A stretch of DNA of 64,000 bases, taken from NCBI RefSeq assembly GCF_001659605.2, contig NC_035171.2, forward strand, positions 26,825,825 to 26,889,824, read 5' to 3'. The translations under genes and the position numbers were made by a program. Every line of letters begins with the position of its first letter. The first letter of the stretch is position 1. Positions 32,421 to 43,485 of the stretch are shown here, in pieces. Below the pieces are notes generated by a model, which was not told where the DNA came from, searched no databases, and was given only the letters and a program-made list of their open reading frames with translations. Origin of the DNA: Manihot esculenta. Taxonomy: Eukaryota > Streptophyta > Magnoliopsida > Malpighiales > Euphorbiaceae.

Positions 32421-34328
32421 TGATAGAGCATAAATTAGTCCATTTTATCTTGATATTATTGATGATTATTTACATGATTTCTGCTTAATTTAGTGCTTTT
32501 GATATTATTTTGCAGAAAATGGTGTAAAAGGACATTTTGGAGAAAATTTCCCTAAAACTGCCTTAATTAGAGCAAAAGAGTGCAAGCCTGCCAAGTTGGA
32601 ATCAAGTGAAGCTAAATAAGGAAAGTTCTAAATAAGGAAAGTGACAAAGAAGGAAAGAACATTCAACCAAAGCAATTTAAAATTCAAATTTCAAATCTCT
32701 AAGTAGCATTTTCCTTATTCAAGAAGCCAAGTCTCAAGTTGCCATAAATGAAGAGCCAAATAAGGAAAGTATTTTGAAATTTAAATCTTCAAGATTCATA
32801 TTCAAATTTTTAATTTCAAAATCTAGCTTATTAAGGAAGCTAAATCCAAAGATCACATGCTTGCCACCTCATGCCTTGCACATTCAAAATTCAAATTGCA
32901 AAGGAGGCTCCACCTTCCTTATTAGTGCATGGGCGGCAAGGAGAGTGTGAAGGCAAGTCTTGGGCACCTTGGGCAGCATCTTGAAGACACTTGGGCAGCA
33001 AGCAAAGACCAAAGGCCCCACTCCTTGCACTTGAACACATGCCCCACGTTTTTCCCTTCTCACATGTGCATGGATGGCACATCTTGGACCAAGGGCATTT
33101 TGGGCAGCCTCTTGAAGTCTTTTGGGCAGCCTCTTGACACCTTGGACAACCTCTTCACTAATTAGGAAGCAAGTATCATCTAGGGCAACACTTTTCAAGT
33201 ATAAAAAGACACATAAGGAGCCTCCCCATGCTCTTTGAAGCCCCCTTTGGAGGCACCTACGGGATTCACATCTCTTCTTCTACCTTTCTTCTTTTCTTTT
33301 ATTTTTGGTTTTTGTTTCAGCCATGAAAGGCTGAAATCTTTTATTCTAGTTGAAGATTGGTTGAAACTAAGGTTGTTTTATGGATTGTGAGATCTGAACA
33401 TAAACTATTTGTCTTTGATTTGTTCAATATTCATACAATTTGATGCTTGAATCTATGATTACTTTGTTGTTTTGATCAAATTGGCCACTTGATTATTGAT
33501 TGCAAGGTAATTGATTGTTAGTTTGGATAATTTTTAGTCCGTAATTGCTGGAATTATTCAAACATAAGAACACTTAGTGTAACAACTAAGGAATTGTATG
33601 ATCTAGCAATATCTCAATGCGTTTGGGTAGCTAGGATTGGATCTCTCTATTTCTTCATGCAATTGACAATTGTTTTGATGCCTAAGGTCCAAGGACGTTC
33701 CTTGGCAATTTATCAATTAGTAATTGATTAGAGAACGTTCCCTAATTGATTTAATCATAAGGAGAGACATGGTGGTGAGAAGCGTCTTCCATCTCCATAA
33801 CTAATCTATTGAATCAATCAAAAGAAACTAAGTGTCAATGATCAATCCCAACAACTGAAATGGATCCAATTCTTCAATTAGAGCTTTCTTATTATTTATT
33901 TCTCTTTTATTTTATTATTCACTTATTTTAATTGCTTTCAGTAGTTTGTTAATCAAATCAATCTCAAACCCCCCATTTTACTTTTACTGCAATTTATTTT
34001 TATTTTGCTTTCAGTTTATCTCGTTTTCAGCTTATCTCGTTTTCAGTTTTATCTCGTTTCAATTTATTTCGCTTTCAGTTTATTTTGCTTTCTGTTTATT
34101 TCGCTTTCAGTTTATCTTGCTTTCATTTTATCTCGCTTTCAGTTTATCTCGTTTCAGTTTACTTTGCTTTTAGTTTATTTTTGTTTCAGTTTATTCTCTT
34201 GGTCTTGATAAGGAAAATAGGTAAGTTTTCAATTCCCTGTGGATTCGATCCTTTCACCACTATCTGCAGTTGTAAATTGTTGATAACCAAAAAGATTATT
34301 TTTGATTGGCTTCGACAACCGCGAGTCA
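32421..34328 (+). repeat. 5' LTR of the plus-strand Athila/Tat-type element (1908 bp)
   Basis: Starts TGATAGAGCATAAATTAG and ends CGACAACCGCGAGTCA. TATA-like TATAAAAAGACAC is at about 33200-33212. U5 contains the landmark GATTGGATCTCTCTATTTC and CAAGGACGTTCCTTGG, shared in diverged form with the LTR at 27060-28592. It also contains the 16-bp tandem repeats at 34003-34200. The open frames at 32884-33198 and 33946-34208 lie inside the LTR and are not genes. Confidence 0.8.
34003..34200. repeat. Minisatellite, 16-bp unit, about 12-13 units, in LTR U5
   Basis: Consecutive units CAGTTTATCTCGTTTT, CAGCTTATCTCGTTTT, CAATTTATTTCGCTTT, CAGTTTATTTTGCTTT and so on, mostly exactly 16 bp. They lie about 130 bp before the LTR end. 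They keep all three forward frames open by chance. Confidence 0.92.
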
Positions 34329-34333
34329 AAAAT

Positions 34334-34350
34334 TAGCGCCCTTGTCGGGG
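34334..34350 (+). promoter_or_regulatory. Primer-binding site, tRNA-Asp type
   Basis: TAGCGCCCTTGTCGGGG, three changes from TGGCGCCGTTGCCGGGG, the complement of the plant tRNA-Asp 3' end used by Athila and Tat elements. It lies 5 bp after the LTR end. Confidence 0.8.
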
Positions 34351-34489
34351 AATTGATTTAACATATTTGTTTTTCTTTCAGAACCAGATCTGCCACCCAA
34401 AAAACACCTCATTGCAGATCTGAACATAAAAAAAATAAAAAAAAAAAAGAAGTGAAGACCACTTTTGCACAGGAGCACCTTCTGCAACA

Positions 34490-34556
34490 CATTCGGCCGC
34501 CGAACTTCATCAACCTTCGGCCGCCGAACCCCATCCTCATTCGGCCGCCAAACATC
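34490..34556. repeat. TTCGGCCGCCGAA motifs in the retroelement leader
   Basis: Two exact copies of TTCGGCCGCCGAA, the reverse complement of the motif in the Tekay-like LTRs, and a third decayed one (TTCGGCCGCCAAA), spaced 24-26 bp apart. Confidence 0.88.
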
Positions 34557-34754
34557 TCGCCAAAAGCACAGTCACCATCGTAGATCTGAATCATGGATGA
34601 GGTAAGTACACCTGTCACTTCTTCTCAGCTTTCTGAACTGACATCTTTTATGAAAGATTTTGCTATAGGACTAGTTTAACAGGTTCAAGCATTTCAGCCA
34701 CCAAGGTCATATGGGACCTATGCATATGTAGGACACCCAACTGATCAATGTCCT

Positions 34755-35027
34755 ATGCTTTATGGGAATAGTCAGCCTAGACATACATTTGGAGGATTCA
34801 ATGACCAACCAGTTCATGCATATAAAGGATTCAATAGCCAGCCTAGACACGATCCATACTATAACACATACAATCCAGGCTGGAGAGACTATTCAGACTT
34901 CAGTTATGCATGGGATAACGACTACCAGAATTATCAAGGATATCAAACCCAACCAGAACCTCCAAATTCCATCCAGCACCTTGAAAAGATGATGGAGTCC
35001 ATGGCGAGTGCTATACAAAGAATTTAA
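34755..35027 (+). pseudogene. gag fragment of the Athila/Tat-type element
   Basis: The open frame contains YNTYNPGWRDYSDFSYAW, a variant of the YNPGWRNHPNFSW block typical of Athila/Tat gag, preceded by Gln/Gly/Tyr-rich repeats (two copies of a GF(N/D)xQP motif) and followed by a short Gln/Met-rich helix. Only part of gag remains; no pol follows because the element is cut at about 35033. Confidence 0.75.
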
Positions 35028-35057
35028 TTTTTGAAAGGCCTGATGTAGAAAAAAAAA

Positions 35058-36228
35058 ATCTTAGCAATACCTCTTAGCATTTTTTATAGGGAAGACTGGC
35101 TCCTATGGCATTTTGAGAAAAGTGGATTTTACTCAGTTCGTTCAGGATATAGGGTGGCAAGGAATTCGAGCAAATCTCTTATAAATAACAATGTAGGAAA
35201 TCCTAGTCCAGTTTCCATGTCCCATTTCTCATAATTTTGGAACAAGCTCTGTAAACAAATTTTGCCAAGTAAAATCAAGATCTTCATATGCTAATTATGT
35301 TTAGAGAGATTACCATGTAATTCTCTTCTCCATACGCGACTATAACAGTTGGACCCTCAGTGCCCTTTCTATGATCAAATTGAAGCTTTAGATCATTTAT
35401 TTTATCAATGCTAGCACACTATCACGGTTTGGTTCTCTTCCCCGCTAGTCCTTCGATCCTCTCTTCTACTAGGTGTCACATAATGGATAAATGGAATGCA
35501 ATGTGCAATAGCTTCAGCCAACAACCAAATCATCAAGATTTAATTTAGCTTTTGACTTTTTTTCTTTGGCAAATCTGGAAACACAAGAACAACTTCATTT
35601 CCTGCCAAGATTTAAAGCCAGTAGGTTTGATAGCTGACTCAACAGTTAAACATTTTTAGGATTTTGTTCTCATTTTGGAAGGTAGCATCAATCATGTAAT
35701 TCCCTCCCCGCATCAGGTTCCTGGTTAAACTCCACCACCATAAGGTTTTATTAAAATTAACTTTGATGCTGTAGTTGATTCTAAGGTTAATGTTGGTGCT
35801 TTTGCTGTTTTAGCTCGTGATTGTAATAGGAAAATTCTAGACTAGCATTGCCGTTTGTAGCATTCCTTTATGGACCTCTTACTCTTACAAAGCATAGCCT
35901 GTCGGGAAACTCTCATTCTAGCTCAAAATAGAGGTTTTTCAAAAGTTATTATTGAAGGTGATTCGGTTAAGGTAATTGAAACTTATAAAGAATGCCTTTC
36001 CCTTCATGTTTACAGAAGATAATCGAGGACTCAAAGGAGTTTGCTCAAATTTTATGGTTATTAATTTCTTATAGGTCAAAGAGCTAACAATCAAGCGGCT
36101 TGCTGTATGAGTAAAAAATTTATTTGTAATAACACATTCAGATATAATTTATCTTCTCAAATAGACTTTGTTTTTTTCTCTTTACCTTTTCGGAAATTGA
36201 TTTATAAATTTTTATGCTTTAAAAAAAA
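35058..36228 (+). pseudogene. LINE (L1-type) remnant: RT zinc-binding and RNase H domains
   Basis: 5'-truncated non-LTR element. Frames broken by stops show the RT zinc-binding region (HFEKSGFYSVRSGYRVA; LPSKIKIF; CPFYDQIEALDHLFYQC) at about 35100-35420. Then comes the RVT_3-type RNase H region (IKINFDAVVDSKVNVGAFAV; ETLILAQNRGFSKVIIEGDS) at about 35745-35970. The 3' end is an A tract at about 36219-36228, as expected for target-primed insertion. Endonuclease and core RT are absent. Confidence 0.78.
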
Positions 36229-38241
36229 ATACTAAACATCACAATTTTTTTTTCATTTAATCCTTAACATTTTAAATAAACTTTTGACTGATTGTAATAC
36301 TAATTGAAGAATAAATAATTATATTTTAAAATAATAATATTTAAAAATAATAATATATTTCTTAATTGGATTTAAGATTTATAGAAATAAATTAATAAAT
36401 TTTCTAAAAATTCAGAAACATATACCTTGCCATGAGATCGAGTCTAAAAATTCTAAAAATTCAACATTAAATCAACTTTGACCCTCCAAAGAATTTTAAA
36501 CGAGCCCTCGTAAGGAAGAAATTATTTTTTTTTAAAAAGAAGAAAAAAAAACACACAACAAACAAACGAACTTATACTGTAGATGAATGAATGCATGATT
36601 AGACTACCAGTCTAATATTAACGCCGACTTTAATTGTGGTGAATTAAAGAGTTTAGACTCGATCGACGACCTGACCTGCCCTGCCCTGACGACTACGGTA
36701 ACAAATACGACGGGTCGAGGAAATGCAGTTAAACTCCTCGATATTGATTACATAGAATATTCTATTAAATTCTAAATAAATAAAAATAATGAAAAATGCA
36801 GTACTAAATCTGCGCAGCCCATGTGTATAGTCTCGTCCATGCCGTTGTTGCCTTTGTCGTTTTGATTCCACCTAATTATGCGGAAGGTAGTTACGAAAAC
36901 TGTCTACGGGTTTAATATCCTAGTACGTTGTTTTGATTTGGATAGTTTATCATGCAGTCTAATTTTTGATAAAGCTGTAATTTAGTTTTATTTGGAAAAA
37001 TTAAATTATTCCTTACATAAATAAGTCTTTTTTTATTTATTTTACTGTTAATTTAAATAAAAAATATTTACTTAATACTACAATTATTTTTAATTTTATT
37101 CTAATTACGGTATCTAGAATTATACAGAATACTAGAGATAAAATAGATGAAGAGATCTAAATGTGAGATCGAAATAAATTTGATGGACTAAAAAATTTAA
37201 TTTTTAAAATATATAGATTAAATTATTATTATTTACAAGATTTAGGATTTAAATAGTACATTTTGTGCTGAAGAACAATTTAATTTCTTGTTTTTTATTA
37301 TTTTAATAAAATAATATTTCTATTGTAATTAACTATTAAATTATAATAGCATTGTCTCGCACTTTGTTTTTATAATTATTTATTTCTTTTCATTTTAATA
37401 TTTAAAATTTGGAATAATTTAATTTATTTCTTAATTTATGATTAATTAACGGTGAACTCAATTTAAATAAAATTCAAAAATTAAATTATTTATATTTTAA
37501 AAAGGCTAAATTATAGTTTTTTACCAAATTTTAAAAATTATTATAAATTACCTTTTGTTTTGCCTCTGTCCCAGTGGACCTTGAATTTGTTTTACATACT
37601 TTGAAAATTTAATAATGTTTTTTTTTTTTTCAAATAACAAAGTTGTTATTCTCGTCTACTGCGAAGTACAAATATTACCATCCATTCCTAATTCTAGAGT
37701 AAAGTTGAGAATTTTAGAGGGTCTTCATTTACGCTATTTTTTGGAAACTTCAGTAGAACACTGATTGAAAATTTATTTTTCTCTGTTTGAATATTAACGG
37801 AAAAAAAAGAAGGAAAAGTATGATTTTTTTTAAAATAGTAAATTACCACTTTTCCATTCTAAATGCAATATTTTTTTTTCTTTTCTGTCATTATTTTCTC
37901 ACTTCGTCTCACTTATGTTTGGTAGATTGCAAAAATATTCTGATTAAAAATATTATTATTAATAAATCAATATTTTAATAAATTTCTCATGTATAATAGT
38001 TGATGGGATGCTAATGATTAAAACAATTTGTTAGATACATAAATTTGAGAAATTCAAAAATTAATTTGAAGTCAAAATTAATAACATTTTATTATATGAA
38101 CATTAAAATTATAAAAATAAAATTTCTAAATTATTATTTAATATTTAAAATAATATTTTTTTTAAAAAACAGTTTTTTTAATTATTTTTTATCGGAAACC
38201 ATAGTAAATGTCAAATAGCCTCATATCAACGTACACAAAAA
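36229..38241. other. AT-rich spacer, no gene seen
   Basis: A/T-rich with poly-T tracts. A minus-strand open frame at 36653-36871 in a less AT-rich patch has no family resemblance. Confidence 0.65.
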
Positions 38242-38735
38242 TTGTTTGAAATTTATGTTTATGGTTCAAATATTGTAGGGAAATTAGTAAAATAAGTCTT
38301 CTTATCACAATTAAGGAAAGAGAAATTTTCTTTTTATTTTTTTATTAATTTCTATTTTTTTTCTTCATTCTTCCTTTGTTTTTTTTTTTTCCCTTCATGG
38401 CGGTTTGCAATACCGCTGACGGTGATTGAAATGTTTATGCATTTGGCAACTGTATGAATTTTGAAATTTGCAAAGCTGTCATGAACCATAATTAATTTCA
38501 AACAGTCTCTTATTGCCATATTCAAATATTGCAGGAAAAAGTTGACAATAAAACATGTAATGATAGTAAAGCTAATTTCTATCCCAGTTAAGGAAAGTGG
38601 AATTTTCTTCTCTTTTTTCCCCTAATGCCGGTTTGCAATGCCACCAATGTTGATTGAAATGTTCATACATATGCCAGTTGTATAACAATAGGAATTTGCT
38701 GACTGTTGCGAACCCTAGTTAATTCAAACAATGAT
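38242..38735. repeat. Diverged tandem duplication, about 250 bp x 2
   Basis: Copy 1 (about 38242-38497) and copy 2 (about 38498-38735) share in order: TTCAAATATTG(C/T)AGG, AATTAAGGAAAG, ATTTTCTT, GCGGTTTGCAAT or GCCGGTTTGCAATGCC, TTGATTGAAATGTT, AACTGTATGA or AGTTGTATAA, and AACC(A/C)TARTTAATT. No coding frame. Confidence 0.78.
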
Positions 38736-38867
38736 AGTAGTTATTATAATTGATGGCGGATTGTAATCGGTAGTCAATAATTGATCTTTATTTAATATAT
38801 TATGTGTTCGATAAATTATATTTAATTATTATTGTTGGTATATAAAATAATTAATAAAAATATATAT

Positions 38868-39357
38868 TGATGTGACTGAAACAAAATTATGTAATTGGTT
38901 AATCTGTAAAAAGAGAGTGTGGTGGTTGGCACCTACTGCAACTGTTTCAACGCTTAAATCAGTAAATTGAAGAAAATAACGAGTGTAATGAAGTTTAGAA
39001 CTCAAGTAGTTGTGTAAAATGCGTACTTTAATATCTGTAATCATCAACTTTTCTATTGCAAGAAGGTGGAGTTGGCTATCACATCTCCTGAAAATCTGAC
39101 TAGCACCGGCTAGTGGATAAGAGATCACTCGATTATAGGTATAATGAGGATCTGCTGGATTGTGTTCTCTATCGGTAACTTTCCATGAAGTTTTGTCTTA
39201 TTGTTGAAAGGGCAAGTCTTGGCAAAGAACCGAGAACTACGATATCCGGGTCTTACTTTTCACAGGTAGGACCACGTATCATTTTATCAGACTTTTGTCA
39301 TGTGACTCTGTTTTAAATGACAGCTCATAGCTTATTTTAGGTGATTATTGTATTACA
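38868..39357 (-). mobile_element. Tat-like gypsy LTR (copy C), probably solo
   Basis: On the minus strand it starts TGTAATACAATAATCACC and ends with CAGTCACATCA. Family landmarks: ATGATACGTGGTCCTACCTGTG, ACCCGGATATCG, a sequence matching GATCCTCATTATACC, and the CTTCTTGCAATAG TATA region. Flanking 5-mers TATAT (left) and TAAAT (right) differ by one base, compatible with a decayed target duplication. Confidence 0.78.
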
Positions 39358-41290
39358 TAAATACATATATAATAAATAGATTGTATATTGTCTGAAATGG
39401 ACAAACAACTCTTGGCACACTGGCTTGTATGATCAATGCATGTATAATAAATAAATTGTATATTGTCTAAAATGGATTTTCCAATAAATACGTAACGATA
39501 GAATATTTTAATTAATGTAGGGGCTAACATTGGTCCTTAAGCGAAATCTAGGCAAGAAGAGTATCTAACACCTTCCTTTTCTTGTACCCACTAGTTAAAA
39601 CCTAGACCATTGGATTATAAGTTAAGAAGGATAATGAATTCCTGCTAAGGGTAAGTAACACAACCACATCCTTTGTTTGTTCCCTGCTTTTATCATGGTG
39701 GCGACTCCTTTTCTTTGCTTTTCATCGAGCGCTAAAATATTTGGGTTGCATGGTAGTGTTATGAGAAGACGAGATCCTAACCAGTTATGGAGAATTGTGT
39801 GCCCACAAAAATATAATTAATAAAAAAAAAATCTAAAAGGCTATAAAGAAAGGGGAGAGGAGAACAAAAGTTAATTATGATCCTAAAGTAATTAAACTAA
39901 TCCTAATAAAGTTACAAGGCCTTAGGCTCATCACTCTTTACAAAGATCCTTCAAAGCACTCTATTGGCTTCCATCATGGGCTTCATATGTCCACCAAAGC
40001 AAAATTTACTCACCAAAAATTAAGGGGTCTCCAGCCAATGTACTGCAATAAGGGTAAATTAGCCTTTCACCTCTTCTCATGTTCATTTGATTAAAATAAA
40101 ATTCCACAATAAAATAAAATGATAAGTATCCAAAAGAAATAAAATAAATAAAAATTAGAAATAAACTAATTAAGAACTAGGTCTGAATATTAAATTAAAA
40201 ATAAAAATCTAAAGGGAATAGAACTCTAATGTGAACACAATGCCCATGGAGGGAAATTTTGGCCAAAGAGGACATCAAAGGGGAGTTCTAGCTAACTTTT
40301 AACTCCTATTCTAATACTAAACCACATGTTAATATGATAAAAATAAAGATCAAAGAGAACTATCAAAGAATACAAAACAAAGAAAATTGCACCTATCTAA
40401 AATTTATATCTGATTATGATAAATTCTAACAATGAAAAATAAAAATATAGAAAAAAAATAGCAAATGATGTCATAAAAATATGAAATTTTGTGGAGATGT
40501 TTTTCAAACTCCAAATGAAAGAATCATAAAAGAATCGCCTCAAAAGGAGGTATAGATTGTGAGATATTGCCAGCGCTATATGGCTGCTTTAGAATTAGAT
40601 AGATTCCAAGCATTGATTTTGTAAGCGATAAGACACTATGTTAGAAGGCAGAAAGTAAAAACTTAAAATACCTTAAACTTAATTTTGGATTAAGAATTAC
40701 CTGATTTAGTAATTAGTAACTTAAGATATAACTGATGCAAGTTGCAGCATTGGTTTGGAACAGCCAGAAATACCTTATTATTTTACTGATTTTTAAGAAT
40801 TTATATCTAATTTAAGAAAACTCCGAAACAAGAAAATAATATATGAACATTACACAGATTTTATGAAAAATTCAATAAAAACATTTAAATAGCCAAAATT
40901 CCCTCTAATCAAAATCGATTTTCGAACAAAAATAGACTGCCCCTTTACACATGTATAAAATGTAAGTTGCCCTAAGATTACATTCAAGAATAACTCAAGG
41001 ATGATTTAGTGTACTAACATTAATTCAAGAACATGTCAAAAGATATTTTTATATCATAATTAAATTAAATGCAAAAAATAAATATCTTTAGAAGTTAAAG
41101 AAAAGAAAAAAAAACAAGAAAAGCAGGGAGAGGTGGCTGTCAAGGTCATAGAGTTTTCAGGGATCAAAACTGTAATTTTTCAACATTAAAATTCCCAGGA
41201 AGCAATATTGAGATAAATTAGTAGAAATTAGTAGGAATATAAGAGTAGCGATAATCTGTTGTAATTCTTTTCCATGTATTTATTTTGGGA
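39358..41290. other. Spacer with a short direct repeat; unassigned repeat-like sequence
   Basis: Two copies of about 45 bp (ATATAATAAATAGATTGTAT through AAATGGA) at about 39365-39408 and 39441-39480. From about 39530 to 39830 the sequence is less AT-rich (includes GGTGGCGACTCC) and could be retroelement leader debris. The remainder resembles non-coding LTR sequence, but I could not define ends. No gene seen. Confidence 0.5.
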
Positions 41291-41758
41291 GGGTGTCATA
41301 TGAGACATGTTGATAGCTCCTCCTGCCACAAGCCAAGTTGTTCCGGAGTGACTAGTTGGCCACCAGTTAGGGCTGGGCTCAGTTGGCTACCGTAGGCCTA
41401 CGGAGATACCAAGTTGTGCCTTCACTCCTTGTAGACCGTCCCCCCTGTCTACAAGGGAGGTGAGAATTATTGTAGCAATTGCGTCGATGATAATGTATAA
41501 TTACTATTTTGCCTCTGGAATAAAATAAGTAGCCTGTTCATGAATTCTCATGTTCAGTTCTTATCTTTTGTGCCTACTGTGAGACTTCTGATAGAATGCT
41601 GCCTGTTGGCTTCGTTGCTCGCTTATATAACCTTGATTAATCAGGGTATTCATGTTCACAAGATGTCAAGTGATTCTTCAGACTGACTTGGCTTGAAGGT
41701 GTTCAAGTCAAGTGCCGCACGGTTCCATGTGATTGCTAAAATCTGAAACTGTGATAAT

Positions 41759-41769
41759 TGGTATCAGAG
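41759..41769 (+). promoter_or_regulatory. Primer-binding site, tRNA-Met type
   Basis: TGGTATCAGAG, an exact match to the start of the standard plant initiator tRNA-Met primer-binding sequence, a few bases after the LTR. Confidence 0.78.
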
Positions 41770-42390
41770 TAAGAAAGATCTGCGAGCAATATAGAGGAAT
41801 GATGAAGTTTGACACACGCATGAAGGCCCTTGAGAGAGTGGTGAGAACCTTGCTGCCTAGTTGGATGTCTATGCCACCTAAAAGGGGAAGGCGTTGGAGA
41901 TTGATTCTGGTTAGAAGTGCCTTGAGGTACTAGAGAGGGAAAAATAAACGTTGTTGGCTATGATAGCCAAATTGTGGGGAGATTGAGGCCACCCAAAACC
42001 CCTTTCATGTGAAGGACACCTGGTGGGGTGATCTCGAGTGTAAAATGATGAAAGAGGGAGGTAGTGACCTCCCAATTATGAAGCCACGAGGAGAAGTAGC
42101 ATGAATAGTTGTGAGGCAAAGAAGACAAATGCATGAGCCTTCAGGCTAAATTGGCCATATTAACTAGAGGTGTTGCACGCTCCACTAGGGACACCATTGG
42201 GAGAGAGATAATGACCTAGTATTGCATACTCTATTGGAAATATCTTCTGGAGAGAGGGTAATGACTAGGTGCTACATCCTCCATTTTAGTGACCTTTGGA
42301 GAGAGAGTAATGACCTCAGGGTATAGTGATAAGGGAGAGGATGAGCCAATAGAGCTTGAGGCCATCTGAGGGTCCCAAGACCATTCCACT

Positions 42391-42503
42391 CAAAATTGAG
42401 GCAAGAGGCCTCCTCCTGAGATAGAATTGAGGCAGGAGGCCTCCTGAGACAGAATTGAGGCAAGAGGTCTCCTAAGACAAAATTGAGGCAGAGGCCTCTA
42501 ATG
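42391..42503. repeat. Tandem array, 28-31-bp unit x 4
   Basis: Units AATTGAGGCAAGAGGCCTCC plus TGAGATAG or similar, in four consecutive copies with small indels. The second unit contains the palindrome GGAGGCCTCC. Confidence 0.9.
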
Positions 42504-43485
42504 TATTTTTTTTTGCTTGTAGGAATGGTGCAAGAATATAAAATATGACATAGGAGAGACTATGAACAATACTTTAGAAGCGAACTAAAGGAACATTTAT
42601 CAATGGCGTGAATTACGAGCTAATGCCTATGAAGTAGGCAAGGGTGGGATCCCAGAACCTCAATCCTTGTCGTGAGATGGAGGTAAATAATTTTCTCTTT
42701 AATATGAACTTATTTATTAATATTATTGGGGAATTGTGACTGTGCAGACATATAAAGAACAACATTTATGTGATCAAACGATAAAGCTAAATTTATTCGA
42801 GGAATGAAAGTGTAAAGTCCTATGGATAGAGAGTATTCACACTATACATGAGAAAAGAGATATGAAATGATAAGCTTCAATTTTACTACAAGAATGTAAT
42901 ATTTGTTATTCAAGAGAGTTGGTAAACTCCAACAAGGTGTTCATAAGGAAAGTACATAAAGGAACTTTTCAGCATCTATGGCTGACACAAAAGAATGTGG
43001 CACTGGATTTTAATAGAGTAAGCGGATTGTGACAACAAATTCAAGAGACATGACTGAGTTTAAAACCTTCTTGAATAAGGTCAAAACCTGGGTGGAATAT
43101 GGGGTAGAGCAAAGGGTGACCAAGGTCGAGTTGATTCTATTACCAAGGAGTTAAAGAGATGTTCAACTCCAGTATCAAATTAATAGCCACCTAAGAAGAT
43201 GGGCCAAAGCAGTAAGTGGGGGAGCGGTCTGAAATGTGGTAAACAAGATGACATATAAGTGGCATAACCAAGCAATATGAAGTCTTCTCTATGAAGAAAG
43301 CCATATTATTCTACAAATTGCTTGTGCGGAAATGCTTCGAAGGTCTTGAAGGACCTGGTGAGTAAGGGAGGAGGGAACATAAGGTATAAATCATAGAGTT
43401 GTCAACTCTATATTGTTTGTACTTTCTTCTTCCTCCCCGCTTAAGGTAGTATTGTTCGCGTGAAGGGATCAAGCATGATGAAAAT

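Larger units (their letters stand above)
32421..35033 (+). mobile_element. Athila/Tat-type gypsy element, 5' part only
   Basis: A complete 5' LTR (32421-34328), a tRNA-Asp-type primer-binding site (34334-34350), a leader with TTCGGCCGCCGAA motifs, and the start of gag (to about 35027). The element stops where LINE sequence begins. It faces away from the minus-strand Athila-like element and abuts it at 32420/32421. Confidence 0.78.
41294..43485 (+). mobile_element. Unclassified LTR element: LTR, tRNA-Met PBS and non-coding internal part
   Basis: A probable LTR begins TGTCATATGAGACATG (41294) and ends about 41752, followed by the primer-binding site. The internal part carries a short gag-like start (41790-41935, ending at a stop) and then no open reading frame. 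Instead there are repeated GAGAGAG(G/A)GTAATGACC segments (about 42190-42320) and a 28-31-bp tandem array. The right end is cut by the Tekay-like LTR at 43486. It could be a large non-autonomous (LARD-type) element. The LTR left end is uncertain because a TTTTGGGAGGG purine stretch precedes it. Confidence 0.5.

Noticed and set aside
32884..33198. Overlapping open frames on both strands
   Set aside because: Inside the LTR 32421-34328, with repeated CTTGGGCAGC-type sequence; not genes.
33946..34336. Three overlapping Phe/Ser-rich open frames
   Set aside because: They are the 16-bp minisatellite read in all frames, inside an LTR.
36653..36871. Minus-strand 72-codon open frame
   Set aside because: No similarity to a known family and no supporting context.
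41755..41772. Possible tRNA-Met gene
   Set aside because: Only the stretch complementary to the tRNA 3' end is present; it is a primer-binding site next to an LTR.
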